From contig JBCCIS010000001.1 of NCBI GenBank assembly GCA_039028155.1, forward strand, positions 124,001-188,000: DNA of 64,000 nt. The letters run 5' to 3'. The notes under the pieces were generated by a model. The model had not been told where the DNA came from and ran no database searches. It worked only from the letters and a program-made list of their open reading frames with translations. Below, piece after piece: positions 51,233-60,239 of the stretch. A program made the position numbers and the translations under genes. This DNA comes from Pseudomonadota bacterium (GTDB lineage: Bacteria; Pseudomonadota; Alphaproteobacteria; SP197). Every line of letters starts with the position of its first letter. Positions within the stretch are counted from its first letter, which is position 1.

Positions 51233-52085
51233 CGTGCCGCTGGCCGGTGATCCGGCCAGCCGTTTCGTTCCCGGCATTATCGGCATCATGGTGTTTCTGT
51301 CGGTGCTCGTGCTCGCCTCGGCGCTGGTGTTGGGCAACGCGATCGAGCAGTGGCGCCTGAGCCACAGTGTCCAGATCACCGTCGAAGTGCCGCCCAGTGC
51401 CGCAACCGGCGGGGCTGTGGAAAGCGTCATAGAGGTGCTGGCCGCGACGCCAGGCGTGACCGAGGCCAGACGTCTGAGCGGCGACAAGGTAAGCGAGCTT
51501 CTGTCGCCATGGATCGGTAGTGATCTCGATGTCAGCGAGCTGCCGCTTCCGGTGCTGATCGATGTCCGGCTGGACCGTCCCGGCGCTATTGATGCGGAGG
51601 CACTGCAGGCGCTGTTGGATCAGGAGATTCCCGGCATTCGCGTCGACGACGGCCGCCGCTGGCTGCAGCCGGTTCGCGCGACCGCGCGCACCTTGCAACT
51701 GGTCGCCGGTGTCGTCCTGTTGCTGATCGCCGGCGGGGCCGTGGCGACCATTGTCTTCATGACCAGGACGGGGCTCGCGGTGCATCACGACACCATTGCC
51801 ATTCTGCACCTGGTTGGCGCCAAGGATGCCTATGTCGCCCGGCAGTTTCAGACACAGGCGCTGAAACTGGCGCTCTTTGGCGGCCTACCGGGCCTTGTGG
51901 TCGCAGGGTTGTGTATCGCGCTGGTCGGACGTCTGGCCGGTCAGCTTGAGGCGCCGCTTCTGCCGCAGCTCAGCCTTGGCCTGCATGGCTGGATCGCACT
52001 GGTCGCGGTACCTTTGATCGCCGCCGTTATCGCGGTCGTGACGGCGCGCTTGACCGTGATGGCGACCTTGCAACGCCTGCCATGA
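51210..52085 (+). CDS. ftsX: Cell-division ABC transporter permease FtsX
   Basis: A 291-residue permease with four transmembrane segments (about 24-45, 165-190, 220-245, 258-283) and an extracytoplasmic domain between the first two that normally recruits the hydrolase regulators. AGGGGGG before the ATG at 51210 fixes the start inside the ftsE end. The conserved H-L-V-G-A-K-D-A-Y-V-A-R-Q-F coupling-helix region lies between the second and third segments. ATGA joins it to the ydcF-type gene. Confidence 0.95.
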   Translation: MLFRRRHDVPLAGDPASRFVPGIIGIMVFLSVLVLASALVLGNAIEQWRLSHSVQITVEVPPSAATGGAVESVIEVLAATPGVTEARRLSGDKVSELLSPWIGSDLDVSELPLPVLIDVRLDRPGAIDAEALQALLDQEIPGIRVDDGRRWLQPVRATARTLQLVAGVVLLLIAGGAVATIVFMTRTGLAVHHDTIAILHLVGAKDAYVARQFQTQALKLALFGGLPGLVVAGLCIALVGRLAGQLEAPLLPQLSLGLHGWIALVAVPLIAAVIAVVTARLTVMATLQRLP

Positions 52086-52672
52086 CCCGGCGTCGCGGCA
52101 GATGGCTGCGCCGGCTGGTTGTGCTGGCCTTCCTTTTGGCGCTCGCCTGGGCGGTGGGTTTTGTATGGTTTGTCAATAACTTACCCGACAGAACCACCGA
52201 TGAGACGACGCCGACCGACGCCATCGTGGTGTTGACCGGCGGCGCCGACCGGCTGACGACCGGCCTTGGACTCCTGGATCAGGAACTGGCGGAGACGCTC
52301 TTCATTTCCGGCGTCTATACCGGCGTCGACGTGGAAACGATCCTGGCTCTGGACGACCAGGCGCCGGCCAAACTGGCGTGCTGTATCGAACTGGGCCATA
52401 GCGCCCAGCACACCATCGGCAACGCTGAGGAGACCGCGGCCTGGATGGCAGAGGGCGGCCATGCGTCGCTCAGGCTGGTGACCGCCGCCTACCACATGCC
52501 GCGCAGCCTCGTGCTGTTCCATCGCGCGATGCCGGACATCACCATCGTGCCGCACCCGGTTTTCCCGGAGCGTGTTGACCTGGATGCCTGGTGGTACGAC
52601 ACCGATACGTTCAGCCTGCTGGCGGGCGAGTACAGCAAGTACCTGGTGAGCCAGGCCTGGCCAATTCTATGA
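52082..52672 (+). CDS. YdcF/SanA-like (DUF218) envelope protein
   Basis: A 196-residue protein with one N-terminal transmembrane anchor (about 11-31) and a periplasmic DUF218 domain. The domain starts T-D-A-I-V-V-L-T-G-G-A-D-R, with E-T-L-F-I-S-G-V and V-T-A-A-Y-H-M-P-R-S as the conserved strand-turn segments that form a putative ligand pocket. SanA, a family relative, affects envelope permeability and vancomycin sensitivity. Overlaps with both neighbours by four bases place it in the ftsE-ftsX-ydcF-plsC operon. Confidence 0.9.
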   Translation: MTRRRGRWLRRLVVLAFLLALAWAVGFVWFVNNLPDRTTDETTPTDAIVVLTGGADRLTTGLGLLDQELAETLFISGVYTGVDVETILALDDQAPAKLACCIELGHSAQHTIGNAEETAAWMAEGGHASLRLVTAAYHMPRSLVLFHRAMPDITIVPHPVFPERVDLDAWWYDTDTFSLLAGEYSKYLVSQAWPIL

Positions 52673-53382
52673 CCACCATCAGATCGGTCGTGTTCAACAG
52701 CCTGATGATCGGCTCGATAATCATCGCCGGCATCCTATGCCTACCGGTGCTTGTCATCAGCCGCAGGGCGGCGCGCTGGATTACGCTGACCTGGTGCCGC
52801 TGCATGTTCTGGCTGCTTCATCATGTCGTCGGCCTGACGGTCGAGGTCTCGGGCACCGAGCATCTCGTTGACGGTCCGGCGATCTACGCCGCCAAACACC
52901 AGTCGGCGCTTGAAACGTTCAAGCTGCCCCTGCTGCTGCCCCAGGCCGACATCGTTCTAAAGCGCGAGCTCCTGATGATCCCAGTCGTCGGCTGGTTCAT
53001 GACCTCGATCGGCACGGTACCGGTCGACCGCGGCGCCGGCGCGCGCGCCTTGCGCACCATGTTGACGCGGGCCCGCGCGGCGGTCGAAGGCGGCCGGTCG
53101 CTACTGATTTTTCCCGAAGGCACGCGCACCGCACCGAAAACGCGCCAAGCCTTTCATCCAGGTGTCGCCGCACTCTACGGCGACCTCGATCTGCCGGTGG
53201 TGCCGATCGCGCTCAACACCGGCTACTTCTGGGGTCGACGCTCGTTTCAGAAACGGCCGGGCGTTGCCCGCATCGTGTTTCTGCCGCCGATCCCACCGGG
53301 ACTCGCCAGGCGGGAGTTCATGGAGACCCTGCAGCATCGGATCCATGGCGCCAGCGAACAACTCCCCGGAACCACCTTGTAA
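52669..53382 (+). CDS. plsC: 1-acyl-sn-glycerol-3-phosphate acyltransferase
   Basis: A 237-residue membrane-bound acyltransferase that makes phosphatidic acid. One or two hydrophobic spans lie near 9-31 and 43-52. The catalytic motif normally H-x4-D reads H77-Q-S-A-L-E82, with glutamate in the acidic position. F-P-E-G-T-R-T (substrate phosphate binding) and V-P-I-A-L-N-T-G complete the motifs. The start overlaps the previous stop (ATGA). Glutamate instead of aspartate appears to be shared by some alphaproteobacterial homologues, so activity is expected. Confidence 0.93.
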   Translation: MTTIRSVVFNSLMIGSIIIAGILCLPVLVISRRAARWITLTWCRCMFWLLHHVVGLTVEVSGTEHLVDGPAIYAAKHQSALETFKLPLLLPQADIVLKRELLMIPVVGWFMTSIGTVPVDRGAGARALRTMLTRARAAVEGGRSLLIFPEGTRTAPKTRQAFHPGVAALYGDLDLPVVPIALNTGYFWGRRSFQKRPGVARIVFLPPIPPGLARREFMETLQHRIHGASEQLPGTTL

Positions 53383-53557
53383 TTTTGGGCATACATACAA
53401 TTTATCCAGATATTTCATTGCATTAACCTTCCCGTCATAGGGGAAGAAGTGGTGGAAACAAATATAGAACACTGGCATGCTTTTCCGGCTTGGCGTATGC
53501 TATGTGGTCCCCGCAAGAACCAACCGGCAGCAACCAACCGATAGAAACGAGACGTTC

Positions 53558-56500
53558 ATGAGCCTCTCGCCTACGCCGATCGCTCTGCAGATCTGGGACA
53601 TGAAGTACCGCCTGAAGGCGGCCGACGGGACCGCGGTCGACGGCAGCGTTGAAGACAGCTGGCGCCGTGTCGCCGCAGCCCTCGCCGAGGTCGAACCGGA
53701 GGGCGAGCGTTACCGTCGCGCGGACGAGTTCTATGACGCCATGTCCGGCTTCAAATACCTGCCCGCCGGACGCATTCTGGCCGGCGCCGGCACGGACCGG
53801 AACGTCACGCTCTTCAATTGTTTTGTCATGGGCACCGTCCCCGACGACATGGGCGGCATCTTCGATAACTTGAAAGAGGCCGCGCTGACCATGCAGGCCG
53901 GTGGCGGCATCGGCTATGACTTCTCGACGCTGCGCCCCAAGGGCGCGCCGGTGAAGGGCGTCGGCGCGGATGCCTCCGGTCCGCTGACTTTCATGGACGT
54001 GTGGGACGCCATGTGCCGCACCATCATGAGCGCCGGCCATCGGCGCGGCGCCATGATGGCGACCATGCGCTGCGACCATCCGGATATCGAGGCCTTCATC
54101 GACGCCAAGCGCGACCCCGGTCGGTTGCGCATGTTCAATCTTTCGGTGCTGGTCACCGACGACTTCATGGCGGCGGTCAAAGCCGATGATGCCTGGGAGC
54201 TGACATTCGACGGCGTCGTCTTCAAGACGCTCTCGGCGCGCGAGCTGTGGGACAAGATCATGCACGCGACCTACGCGTACGCGGAGCCGGGCGTGATCTT
54301 CATCGACCGCATCAACCGCCGCAACAACCTGCACTACGCCGAGACCATCAGCGCGACCAATCCGTGCGTCACGGCGGATACCTGGGTGCAGACGGCGGAC
54401 GGCCCGCGTCAGGTGAAAGACCTCGTCGGCCAACCGTTTAGGGCCGTGGTCGACGGCAAGGCGTGGCCGTCCACCGATGCCGGGTTCTTCACCACCGGAT
54501 GCAAAGCTACCTATCGTCTACGCACGAAGGAGGGCATGGCGCTCGACCTGACGGCGGACCATCCGGTCGCACGGGTGACGGAACGAACACGCTATCGGAC
54601 CGAGTGGGCATGGACGCAGGCGTCGGCGTTGGAGGTCGGCGACGAGATCGTGCTTAACGATCATCGCCTGGCGGCGGACTGGGAAGGCACCGGCTATTCC
54701 AGGCACGAAGGATATCTGATCGGTCTGCTTCTGGGCGACGGTACCTTGAAGGAGGACAAGGCCGTGCTATCGGCATGGCCCGGCGCCATGGTCGCCAATG
54801 GCGGCATGGAGCGTCCGGGCGTCGTCGCGGTCATGGCCGCTGCCGAGGAAGCCGCCCGCACCTTACCCCATCGCGCGGATTTCCAGGGTTGGATCGATAT
54901 TCCCGGCCGCGGCGAAGTGCGGCTTGCCCTGGGCGCGCTGAGGACGCTCGCGCTGGAGCTTGGCATGGCGCCTGGCAACAAAGGTATTACGCCTGCGATG
55001 GAACAAGCCTCATCCCGGTTTGCCACGGGATTTCTACGCGGTTTGTTCGATGCCGATGGCAGCGTTCAGGGCACACAGTCGAAGGGCGTCAGCATCAGAC
55101 TGTCCCAGAGCAACTTGGATGTTCTCACCGCGGTACAACGCATGCTGCTGCGGTTGGGCATTGTCTCGACCATCTATCGCGAACGGCGGCCCGAGGGCCC
55201 GCGTCCGCTCCCGGACGGGCGCGGCGGCACTAAGATCTACGACGTCGCCGCCCAGCATGAACTGGTGATCTCCGCCGAGAACATAACGCGTTTCGCCGAG
55301 ACCATCGGATTTGCCGACGGCGACAAGGCCGGGCGTCTCGCTTCACTGGCCGCCAACTATCGCCGCATGCCGAACCGCGAGCGATTTGTCGCAAGCGTCG
55401 CTTCCCTGGATGAGCTTGGTGAAGAGACCGTCTTCGACGCCCAGGTTCCCGGCATCAACGCGTTCGACGCCAACGGTCTGGTCGTGCACAACTGCGGTGA
55501 ACAGCCGCTGCCGCCCTATGGCGCGTGCCTGCTGGGTTCGGTCAACCTGGCGCGGCTGATCCAGAACCCGTTCGAAGACGACGCCACGCTCGACGAAGAC
55601 GCGCTAGACCGCACGGTGACGACCGCCGTGCGCATGATGGATAATGTGGTCGAGGTCTCGCGTTTTCCATTGGAGGCGCAACGCCAGGAAGCCGAGGCCA
55701 AACGACGTATCGGCCTTGGCGTCACAGGGCTCGCCGACGCGCTGATCATGATGCAGGCGCGCTATGGCAGCGGCCGGGCGCTTGAACTGACCGAGGCCTG
55801 GATGGCGCGGCTGAGGCGCGCGGCCTATCTCGCTTCGGTCAATCTCGCCAAGGAGCGTGGCCCCTTCCCGCTTTACGACCGCGATTCCTATCTGGCGAGC
55901 GAGACGATCCAGGAGCTTGACGAGGACGTGCGCGCGGCGATCGCCGAACACGGCATCCGCAATGCGCTCGTCACGTCGATCGCGCCGACCGGCACCATCT
56001 CGCTCTTCGCCGACAACGTGTCGTCGGGCCTGGAGCCGGTCTTTGCCTTCAGCTATCAGCGCAACGTGTTGATGCCCGATGGCAGCCGCAAGACGGAAGA
56101 AGTCTCCGACTATGCCGTCCGCCTTTACCGGCGCCTGAAGGGCAATGGCGGGCCGCTGCCCGACTACTTCGTCGACGCCCAGACGCTGACGCCCGGCGAC
56201 CACGTGCGCATGCAGGCGGCGGTTCAGAAGTATGTCGACAGTTCGATCTCGAAGACCATCAACTGTCCCGAAGACATGTCGTTCGACGACTTCAAGGACG
56301 TCTATATCCAGGCCTACGAAACCGGTTGCAAGGGCTGCACGACCTATCGCCCGAACGAGGTGACCGGCGCCGTGCTCGAGCTGAAAGAAGAGACACCGGA
56401 CGAGCCGCGCCTGCCGTTCGAGGAACCGTCAAGCGACAAACCCGCCGATGCCTATGAGGCCGGCGGCGTCGTCTATATGACGCGCCCGCTCGACCGGCCG

Positions 56501-56998
56501 GAAGTGCTGCCCGGTCAGACCTATAAGCTGCGCTGGCCGGAGTCCGACCACGCCATCTATCTCACCGTCAATGACGTGGTGCGCGACGGCCGGCGCCGTC
56601 CGTTCGAGATCTTCATCAACTCGAAGAACATGGACCACTACGCCTGGACACTCGGCCTGACGCGTATGATCAGCGCGGTCTTCCGGCGCGGCGGCGATGT
56701 CAGCTTCGTGGTCGAGGAGTTGAAGGCCGTGTTCGACCCGCGCGGCGGCCAATGGGTCGACGGCCACTACGTGCCCTCGCTGTTGGCCGCAATCGGCGAA
56801 GTCATCGAGAAGCACATGATCAACATCGGCTTCTTGCATGTTGAAACCGATGATTCGAACATCGAGATCCTGGCCCGCGCCGCCGGCGAGCACGGCGGCC
56901 GCGCGCCGGAACTGTGCCCACGGTGCGGTCAGCCCAGCCTGATTCACCAGGAAGGCTGCAACCTCTGCACCTCCTGCGGCTATTCGAAATGCGCGTGA
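53558..56998 (+). CDS. nrdJ: Class II (adenosylcobalamin) ribonucleotide reductase with intein
   Basis: A 1146-residue precursor: an intein of 376 residues (270-645) inside a reductase of 770 after splicing. The enzyme makes deoxyribonucleotides with adenosylcobalamin as radical source, independent of oxygen. C88 in L-F-N-C-F-V begins the active-site cysteine set. The active-site loop N-P-C-G-E-Q-P-L-P-P-Y-G-A-C-L-L-G-S is exactly where the intein splits it (between P and C). The C-terminus has C-P-R-C-G and C-N-L-C-T-S-C-G cysteine pairs. The ATG at 53558 fits the conserved start; an in-frame ATG at 53477 would add unconserved residues. No class I genes are in view. It stands between plsC and small unknown genes. 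Confidence 0.95.
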   Translation: MSLSPTPIALQIWDMKYRLKAADGTAVDGSVEDSWRRVAAALAEVEPEGERYRRADEFYDAMSGFKYLPAGRILAGAGTDRNVTLFNCFVMGTVPDDMGGIFDNLKEAALTMQAGGGIGYDFSTLRPKGAPVKGVGADASGPLTFMDVWDAMCRTIMSAGHRRGAMMATMRCDHPDIEAFIDAKRDPGRLRMFNLSVLVTDDFMAAVKADDAWELTFDGVVFKTLSARELWDKIMHATYAYAEPGVIFIDRINRRNNLHYAETISATNPCVTADTWVQTADGPRQVKDLVGQPFRAVVDGKAWPSTDAGFFTTGCKATYRLRTKEGMALDLTADHPVARVTERTRYRTEWAWTQASALEVGDEIVLNDHRLAADWEGTGYSRHEGYLIGLLLGDGTLKEDKAVLSAWPGAMVANGGMERPGVVAVMAAAEEAARTLPHRADFQGWIDIPGRGEVRLALGALRTLALELGMAPGNKGITPAMEQASSRFATGFLRGLFDADGSVQGTQSKGVSIRLSQSNLDVLTAVQRMLLRLGIVSTIYRERRPEGPRPLPDGRGGTKIYDVAAQHELVISAENITRFAETIGFADGDKAGRLASLAANYRRMPNRERFVASVASLDELGEETVFDAQVPGINAFDANGLVVHNCGEQPLPPYGACLLGSVNLARLIQNPFEDDATLDEDALDRTVTTAVRMMDNVVEVSRFPLEAQRQEAEAKRRIGLGVTGLADALIMMQARYGSGRALELTEAWMARLRRAAYLASVNLAKERGPFPLYDRDSYLASETIQELDEDVRAAIAEHGIRNALVTSIAPTGTISLFADNVSSGLEPVFAFSYQRNVLMPDGSRKTEEVSDYAVRLYRRLKGNGGPLPDYFVDAQTLTPGDHVRMQAAVQKYVDSSISKTINCPEDMSFDDFKDVYIQAYETGCKGCTTYRPNEVTGAVLELKEETPDEPRLPFEEPSSDKPADAYEAGGVVYMTRPLDRPEVLPGQTYKLRWPESDHAIYLTVNDVVRDGRRRPFEIFINSKNMDHYAWTLGLTRMISAVFRRGGDVSFVVEELKAVFDPRGGQWVDGHYVPSLLAAIGEVIEKHMINIGFLHVETDDSNIEILARAAGEHGGRAPELCPRCGQPSLIHQEGCNLCTSCGYSKCA
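54365..55492 (+). other. Intein with LAGLIDADG homing endonuclease in nrdJ
   Basis: In-frame protein-splicing element of 376 residues. Cys1 starts block A (C-V-T-A-D-T-W-V-Q-T), block B is T63-A-D-H66-P, and the end is V-V-H375-N376 followed by Cys+1 of the extein, so all splicing residues are present. The DOD endonuclease motifs are L118-I-G-L-L-L-G-D-G126 and F223-L-R-G-L-F-D-A-D-G-S233, each keeping an acidic residue. It lies at the N-P/C-G-E active-site position of the reductase, so the enzyme is inactive until splicing occurs. The codon pattern is similar to the host gene. Confidence 0.93.
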
Positions 56999-57021
56999 GA
57001 GGCTGAAGCATCACGACACGA

Positions 57022-57627
57022 ATGGGCCGGCGAACAAAAGCGAAGTGGATCGTTCTCGCCGTCCTGGCTTCGTTACTCTTGATCGCAGTGATCGCGGGGC
57101 CCGCCTTGTACAGTCTGGGCCGGGACATGGATAACTTGCAGTCGTCCACTGAGGATGCGCTGCGCGAGCGTGATGAGTTTGAAAGGATCGTCCATGGACA
57201 CGATCTGGGCATTGTCACGTCACCACTGGATGGCCTTCGCCTCGCCGAGGCCGGGCCCACGGAACATCTCGACGTCGCCTTTGAAATTCTGGCCGAGCCT
57301 GCAGACATGGGCAACTCCGTCGCCCAGAAAGGCCTCTATGTCCTCAATCGGCGAGCGGACTATCCGCAGAACAACCTCGCCGAGGCCTACAAGTGGCGGC
57401 TCTTGTCCGAACGATGTTCAACCACGTTTGACGGCGACGGCGAGGCAGTCCTCGGCGTAAGCTACGAGCGCGAAGATCAGGAAGCTCGTCAGCAAGATAG
57501 ACCCGGCCCGCCCTCGGACCTGGACGCCGCAACCCTAGCTGAAGCCACGGAGCTCGCGGATCAATGGGTCCGCGATCACGAGGGACTGTTGGGCGAAGAC
57601 TTGTGTGATCCGCACGACCGCCTTTGA
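57022..57627 (+). CDS. Membrane-anchored protein of unknown function
   Basis: A 201-residue protein. A cytosolic start M-G-R-R-T-K-A-K-W precedes one transmembrane segment (about 9-30); the rest is likely periplasmic and helical. E-A-Y-K-W-R-L-L-S-E-R near 122-132 recalls the A-x-K-W helix of Sel1-like repeats, but only one such unit is visible. The region 25-55 is charged and may form a coiled coil (SSTEDALRERDEFERIV). Two cysteines occur (RCSTTF, DLCDP). I assign no function. It is joined to the next gene. Confidence 0.65.
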   Translation: MGRRTKAKWIVLAVLASLLLIAVIAGPALYSLGRDMDNLQSSTEDALRERDEFERIVHGHDLGIVTSPLDGLRLAEAGPTEHLDVAFEILAEPADMGNSVAQKGLYVLNRRADYPQNNLAEAYKWRLLSERCSTTFDGDGEAVLGVSYEREDQEARQQDRPGPPSDLDAATLAEATELADQWVRDHEGLLGEDLCDPHDRL

Positions 57628-57656
57628 CGCGACAGAAGCAACGGGAGAGCGCCGCC

Positions 57657-57992
57657 TTGTGGATCATGATCGCCGGCCCCTACCGGTCAGGCGCAAAGGA
57701 TGGCGCCACACGCGCCGCCAATCTTGCCGTCTTGAACCGAACGGCGCTCGAGGTCTGGCGTCTCGGCCATACGCCGGTGATCGGCGTCAACATGGCGCTG
57801 CCGATGATCGATGCGGCAGACGATGACTGCTACGACGACGTCATGACGCCGGTCTCGCTGGCGCTGGCCGAGCGCTGCGACGCCATTCTGAGGATCGGCG
57901 GGCCGTCTGGCGGCGCCGACAAGGAGGTCGAGGTCATCCGCGCGAAGGGCGGCCAGGTTTTCACCGATATCGCGGATGTGCCAAAGGCCTGA
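57657..57992 (+). CDS. DUF4406 (nucleoside deoxyribosyltransferase-like) protein
   Basis: A protein of about 111 residues with the opening M-I-A-G-P-Y-R-S-G and the later G-V-N-M-A-L-P-M and C-D-A-I-L-R-I-G-G-P-S-G-G-A-D-K-E-V-E segments that define the DUF4406 family. This family is related in fold to nucleoside 2-deoxyribosyltransferases. GGGAG at 57643-57647 supports TTG at 57657; other in-frame candidates are TTG 57624 (overlapping the previous stop) and ATG 57666. Activity on nucleosides is plausible, and a place near a ribonucleotide reductase gene may or may not be meaningful. Confidence 0.8.
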   Translation: MWIMIAGPYRSGAKDGATRAANLAVLNRTALEVWRLGHTPVIGVNMALPMIDAADDDCYDDVMTPVSLALAERCDAILRIGGPSGGADKEVEVIRAKGGQVFTDIADVPKA

Positions 57993-59375
57993 CTACTGCG
58001 TGGTCTCCGCGTAGAGGTCGCTTTCGACGCCTAGATAGCCGTCCCAAGCGAACCAGTAAGCGATATGGCCGGGCACCCGCGCCAGGCGCGTGCCGTCCGG
58101 CCCGGTCAGCGCGTCTTCACCGATCCGCCACTCACCGTCGGTCGCCGACAGGGTGTCTGCGCTATCCGTGGCCGTGAACGTCCTGCCGTCTCGGTCATAG
58201 GCACGCACGGTGCGCGTGGCGGCATCGCCGATCAGGACGACGTCACGGATGCCGACCGCATCGTTGATGACCGCGCCGCCCTCAAAGGCGGTGATCGGCC
58301 AGGCTTTGGACGCCGCGACATCGCGAATACCGAAGACGTAGTCTTTCTGGCGCAGGTTTTCTTCGTCGACGAGCGCGGGGAACATCAAATCCGGGCTGGC
58401 GAAGTAGTCGCGGTAGACGACGCCGGAACCATAGTCACGCAGGTGGCCCGTCTTGCGCGACAAGACGTGGGTGTCGGGGTTGCTCTCGCGCCAGTCCTGC
58501 CACGACGTGATGGTGACGGGCCTGATCTTGAGTTCGATGCCGCTGTCCAGCAGCGGACCGCTGACCGGCTTGCCGGTGAACTGGTTCCACAGGCTGTCGG
58601 TCTGGCGATCGAACATCAGCTTGTTGGAGCGATAAAGAAAACCGGACGAACCGAACACGAAGGTCTCGTCATAGCCCTCGACATCGGTCTCGAACAGGAT
58701 GCCGGCACCGCACAGCGTGCAATAGGCGAGCGCGACGGGCACGCCGCCGATGACGTCGTTGAACATCTCGTGCCAGCCCATGATGCGCAGCGGATAGGCG
58801 CGCGCGTCGCCGTTAATCTCGACGCCGAAGACGAGGTCATCGTCCTTCAGGTAGTCCGCCGCATCGGCCGCGATCAGGTCGGGGTTGTCGAGCGAGGGAA
58901 TGCCGTCGACCTGCACGCCACCCCAGGTAATCTCCTCGAACCGGATCGCCAGGTTCTCGGGCAGCGAACGTTCACCGCCGAGAAAGCGCAAGAAAGCGGG
59001 ATCGATCGCTTCGAAAACCTGCAACTTGATGTCGCGGAAACTGGGATGGGGCATGACTTCCGGATGGGCCTGTTGCCACAACATGGCGTCGAACCAGCCG
59101 TCGACCTTGGCGCCGGTCAGCGCCTCGAACGCGGCGGGCAGCGTCGGATCGTCGCGCCAAAAGCGCATGGCCAGAATCAATACCGCCGCCGCGTCCGGCT
59201 CACCATGCTCGACGATCTGCTGGACCGCCAGCATGCGGACCGGTGCCGGTCCGAAGATCAGATCATGACTGACGCGATCGAGGCTCTGACCGTCGGGCGC
59301 GGCCTTGACCTGTCCGGTGCCGACAAGAAAACATCCAAGAATGAGACCGCACAGCAAACGGGCCGGTCTTGTCAT
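57993..59375 (-). CDS. DUF3179-domain exported protein
   Basis: A 460-residue protein with a signal peptide of about 25 residues (ending V-K-A-A) followed by a helical region and the DUF3179 domain (about 140-430). Characteristic pieces are R-A-Y-P-L-R-I-M-G-W-H-E, V-A-L-A-Y-C-T-L-C-G-A-G, F-G-S-S-G-F-L-Y-R-S-N and S-L-W-N-Q-F-T-G. The C-x-x-C may bind metal or form a disulfide. The family's function is not known. Its stop abuts the end of the convergent DUF4406 gene, and a palindromic repeat lies before its start. Confidence 0.88.
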   Translation of the reverse strand: MTRPARLLCGLILGCFLVGTGQVKAAPDGQSLDRVSHDLIFGPAPVRMLAVQQIVEHGEPDAAAVLILAMRFWRDDPTLPAAFEALTGAKVDGWFDAMLWQQAHPEVMPHPSFRDIKLQVFEAIDPAFLRFLGGERSLPENLAIRFEEITWGGVQVDGIPSLDNPDLIAADAADYLKDDDLVFGVEINGDARAYPLRIMGWHEMFNDVIGGVPVALAYCTLCGAGILFETDVEGYDETFVFGSSGFLYRSNKLMFDRQTDSLWNQFTGKPVSGPLLDSGIELKIRPVTITSWQDWRESNPDTHVLSRKTGHLRDYGSGVVYRDYFASPDLMFPALVDEENLRQKDYVFGIRDVAASKAWPITAFEGGAVINDAVGIRDVVLIGDAATRTVRAYDRDGRTFTATDSADTLSATDGEWRIGEDALTGPDGTRLARVPGHIAYWFAWDGYLGVESDLYAETTQ

Positions 59376-59388
59376 ACGGCAACTCCTT

Positions 59389-59452
59389 AGAGCGGATCAT
59401 GGCTAGGTGGAACCGTCAGATGGTTCCTCCCAACCATGTGAATCCGCGCTCT
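59389..59452. repeat. Dispersed palindromic repeat, family 2, copy 3
   Basis: Arms AGAGCGGAT (59389-59397) and ATCCGCGCTCT (59442-59452, one inserted CG) with inner stem GGAACC (59409-59414) and GGTTCC (59422-59427). It shares core sequence with the copy at 38974-39035. It lies 13 bases upstream of the DUF3179 start on the minus strand and so could sit in that gene's leader. Confidence 0.8.
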
Positions 59453-59546
59453 ATCTGCGAGTACGCGATCCCAGGGCAGAAGATGGCATGTCGGCCATGC
59501 CGGTCCACCCCGTCTCACCGTGATGTGTTGCAGTGTGTAGAACGCG

Positions 59547-60239
59547 TCAGGTCCGGCGACGGCCCTTCTTCTTCGGCTGCACGGGCCGTAGCAGCTTGAA
59601 AACCGCCTGTTCGGCGAAAAGATTGGCCTGGCCAACCTGATCGCCGCGAATCAACGTGACGTCGCGGTCCTTGGAGAGTCCATAGCCCAGCTCGATCGTG
59701 ATGCCGAGGATCTTGGCGAGATCGGCGAAGTCTCGGATGGTGCAGGGATGAATGTTCTCGGTCTCGAACCAGGGCGTGGCGAGCGCGCGCGTATGGGGCA
59801 TGCGCCCGCGCGAAAGCACCGACATCCTGGCCTGCCACTGACCATAGTTCAGGAACGAAACGATCGCCGTGTCGGCGATCCTGAGCATCTGCAGCAGCAC
59901 CTCGCGCGGCTTGCGGACCGCCTGCAGGGTCTGGCTCAAGATAACGTAGTCGAAACTGTCGTCGGGATAGTCGACGAGGTGCCGGTCCGCGTCACCCTGC
60001 ACGGCGGACAGGCCGCGCGCCACGCAGGCATTGACGCCCTTCTGCGACAGCTCCATGCCGCGCCCGTCACAGGCTTTATGGTTGACCAGACAATCGAGCA
60101 AGGCGCCATCACCGCAGCCGACGTCCAGCAACCGCGTCTCCGGCTCGATCATGCTGGCGACCAGCGCCAGGTCGGGTCTGAGACCAAATTCGTTATCGCC
60201 CAGGGTAAACCGGGACCTGGCGCCGGACAGAAGACTCAT
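59547..60239 (-). CDS. metW: MetW-type methyltransferase-like protein
   Basis: A 230-residue class I SAM-dependent methyltransferase-fold protein. The glycine loop [12 protein letters not shown] follows the conserved start, and the sequence [15 protein letters not shown] and F-L-N-Y-G-Q-W are MetW signatures. MetW partners MetX in the acyl-homoserine step of methionine synthesis in bacteria of this type. The ATG overlaps the metX stop (60236-60239). A basic tail K-K-K-G-R-R-R-T is added at the end. Confidence 0.93.
   Translation of the reverse strand: MSLLSGARSRFTLGDNEFGLRPDLALVASMIEPETRLLDVGCGDGALLDCLVNHKACDGRGMELSQKGVNACVARGLSAVQGDADRHLVDYPDDSFDYVILSQTLQAVRKPREVLLQMLRIADTAIVSFLNYGQWQARMSVLSRGRMPHTRALATPWFETENIHPCTIRDFADLAKILGITIELGYGLSKDRDVTLIRGDQVGQANLFAEQAVFKLLRPVQPKKKGRRRT

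Noticed and set aside
53383-53557. Possible cobalamin riboswitch or NrdR box before the ribonucleotide reductase gene
   Set aside because: The stretch lacks a recognisable B12 box and is too short for a full riboswitch; the AT-rich ACAAATATAGAACA near 53458 fits the NrdR consensus poorly and has no second box at the expected spacing.
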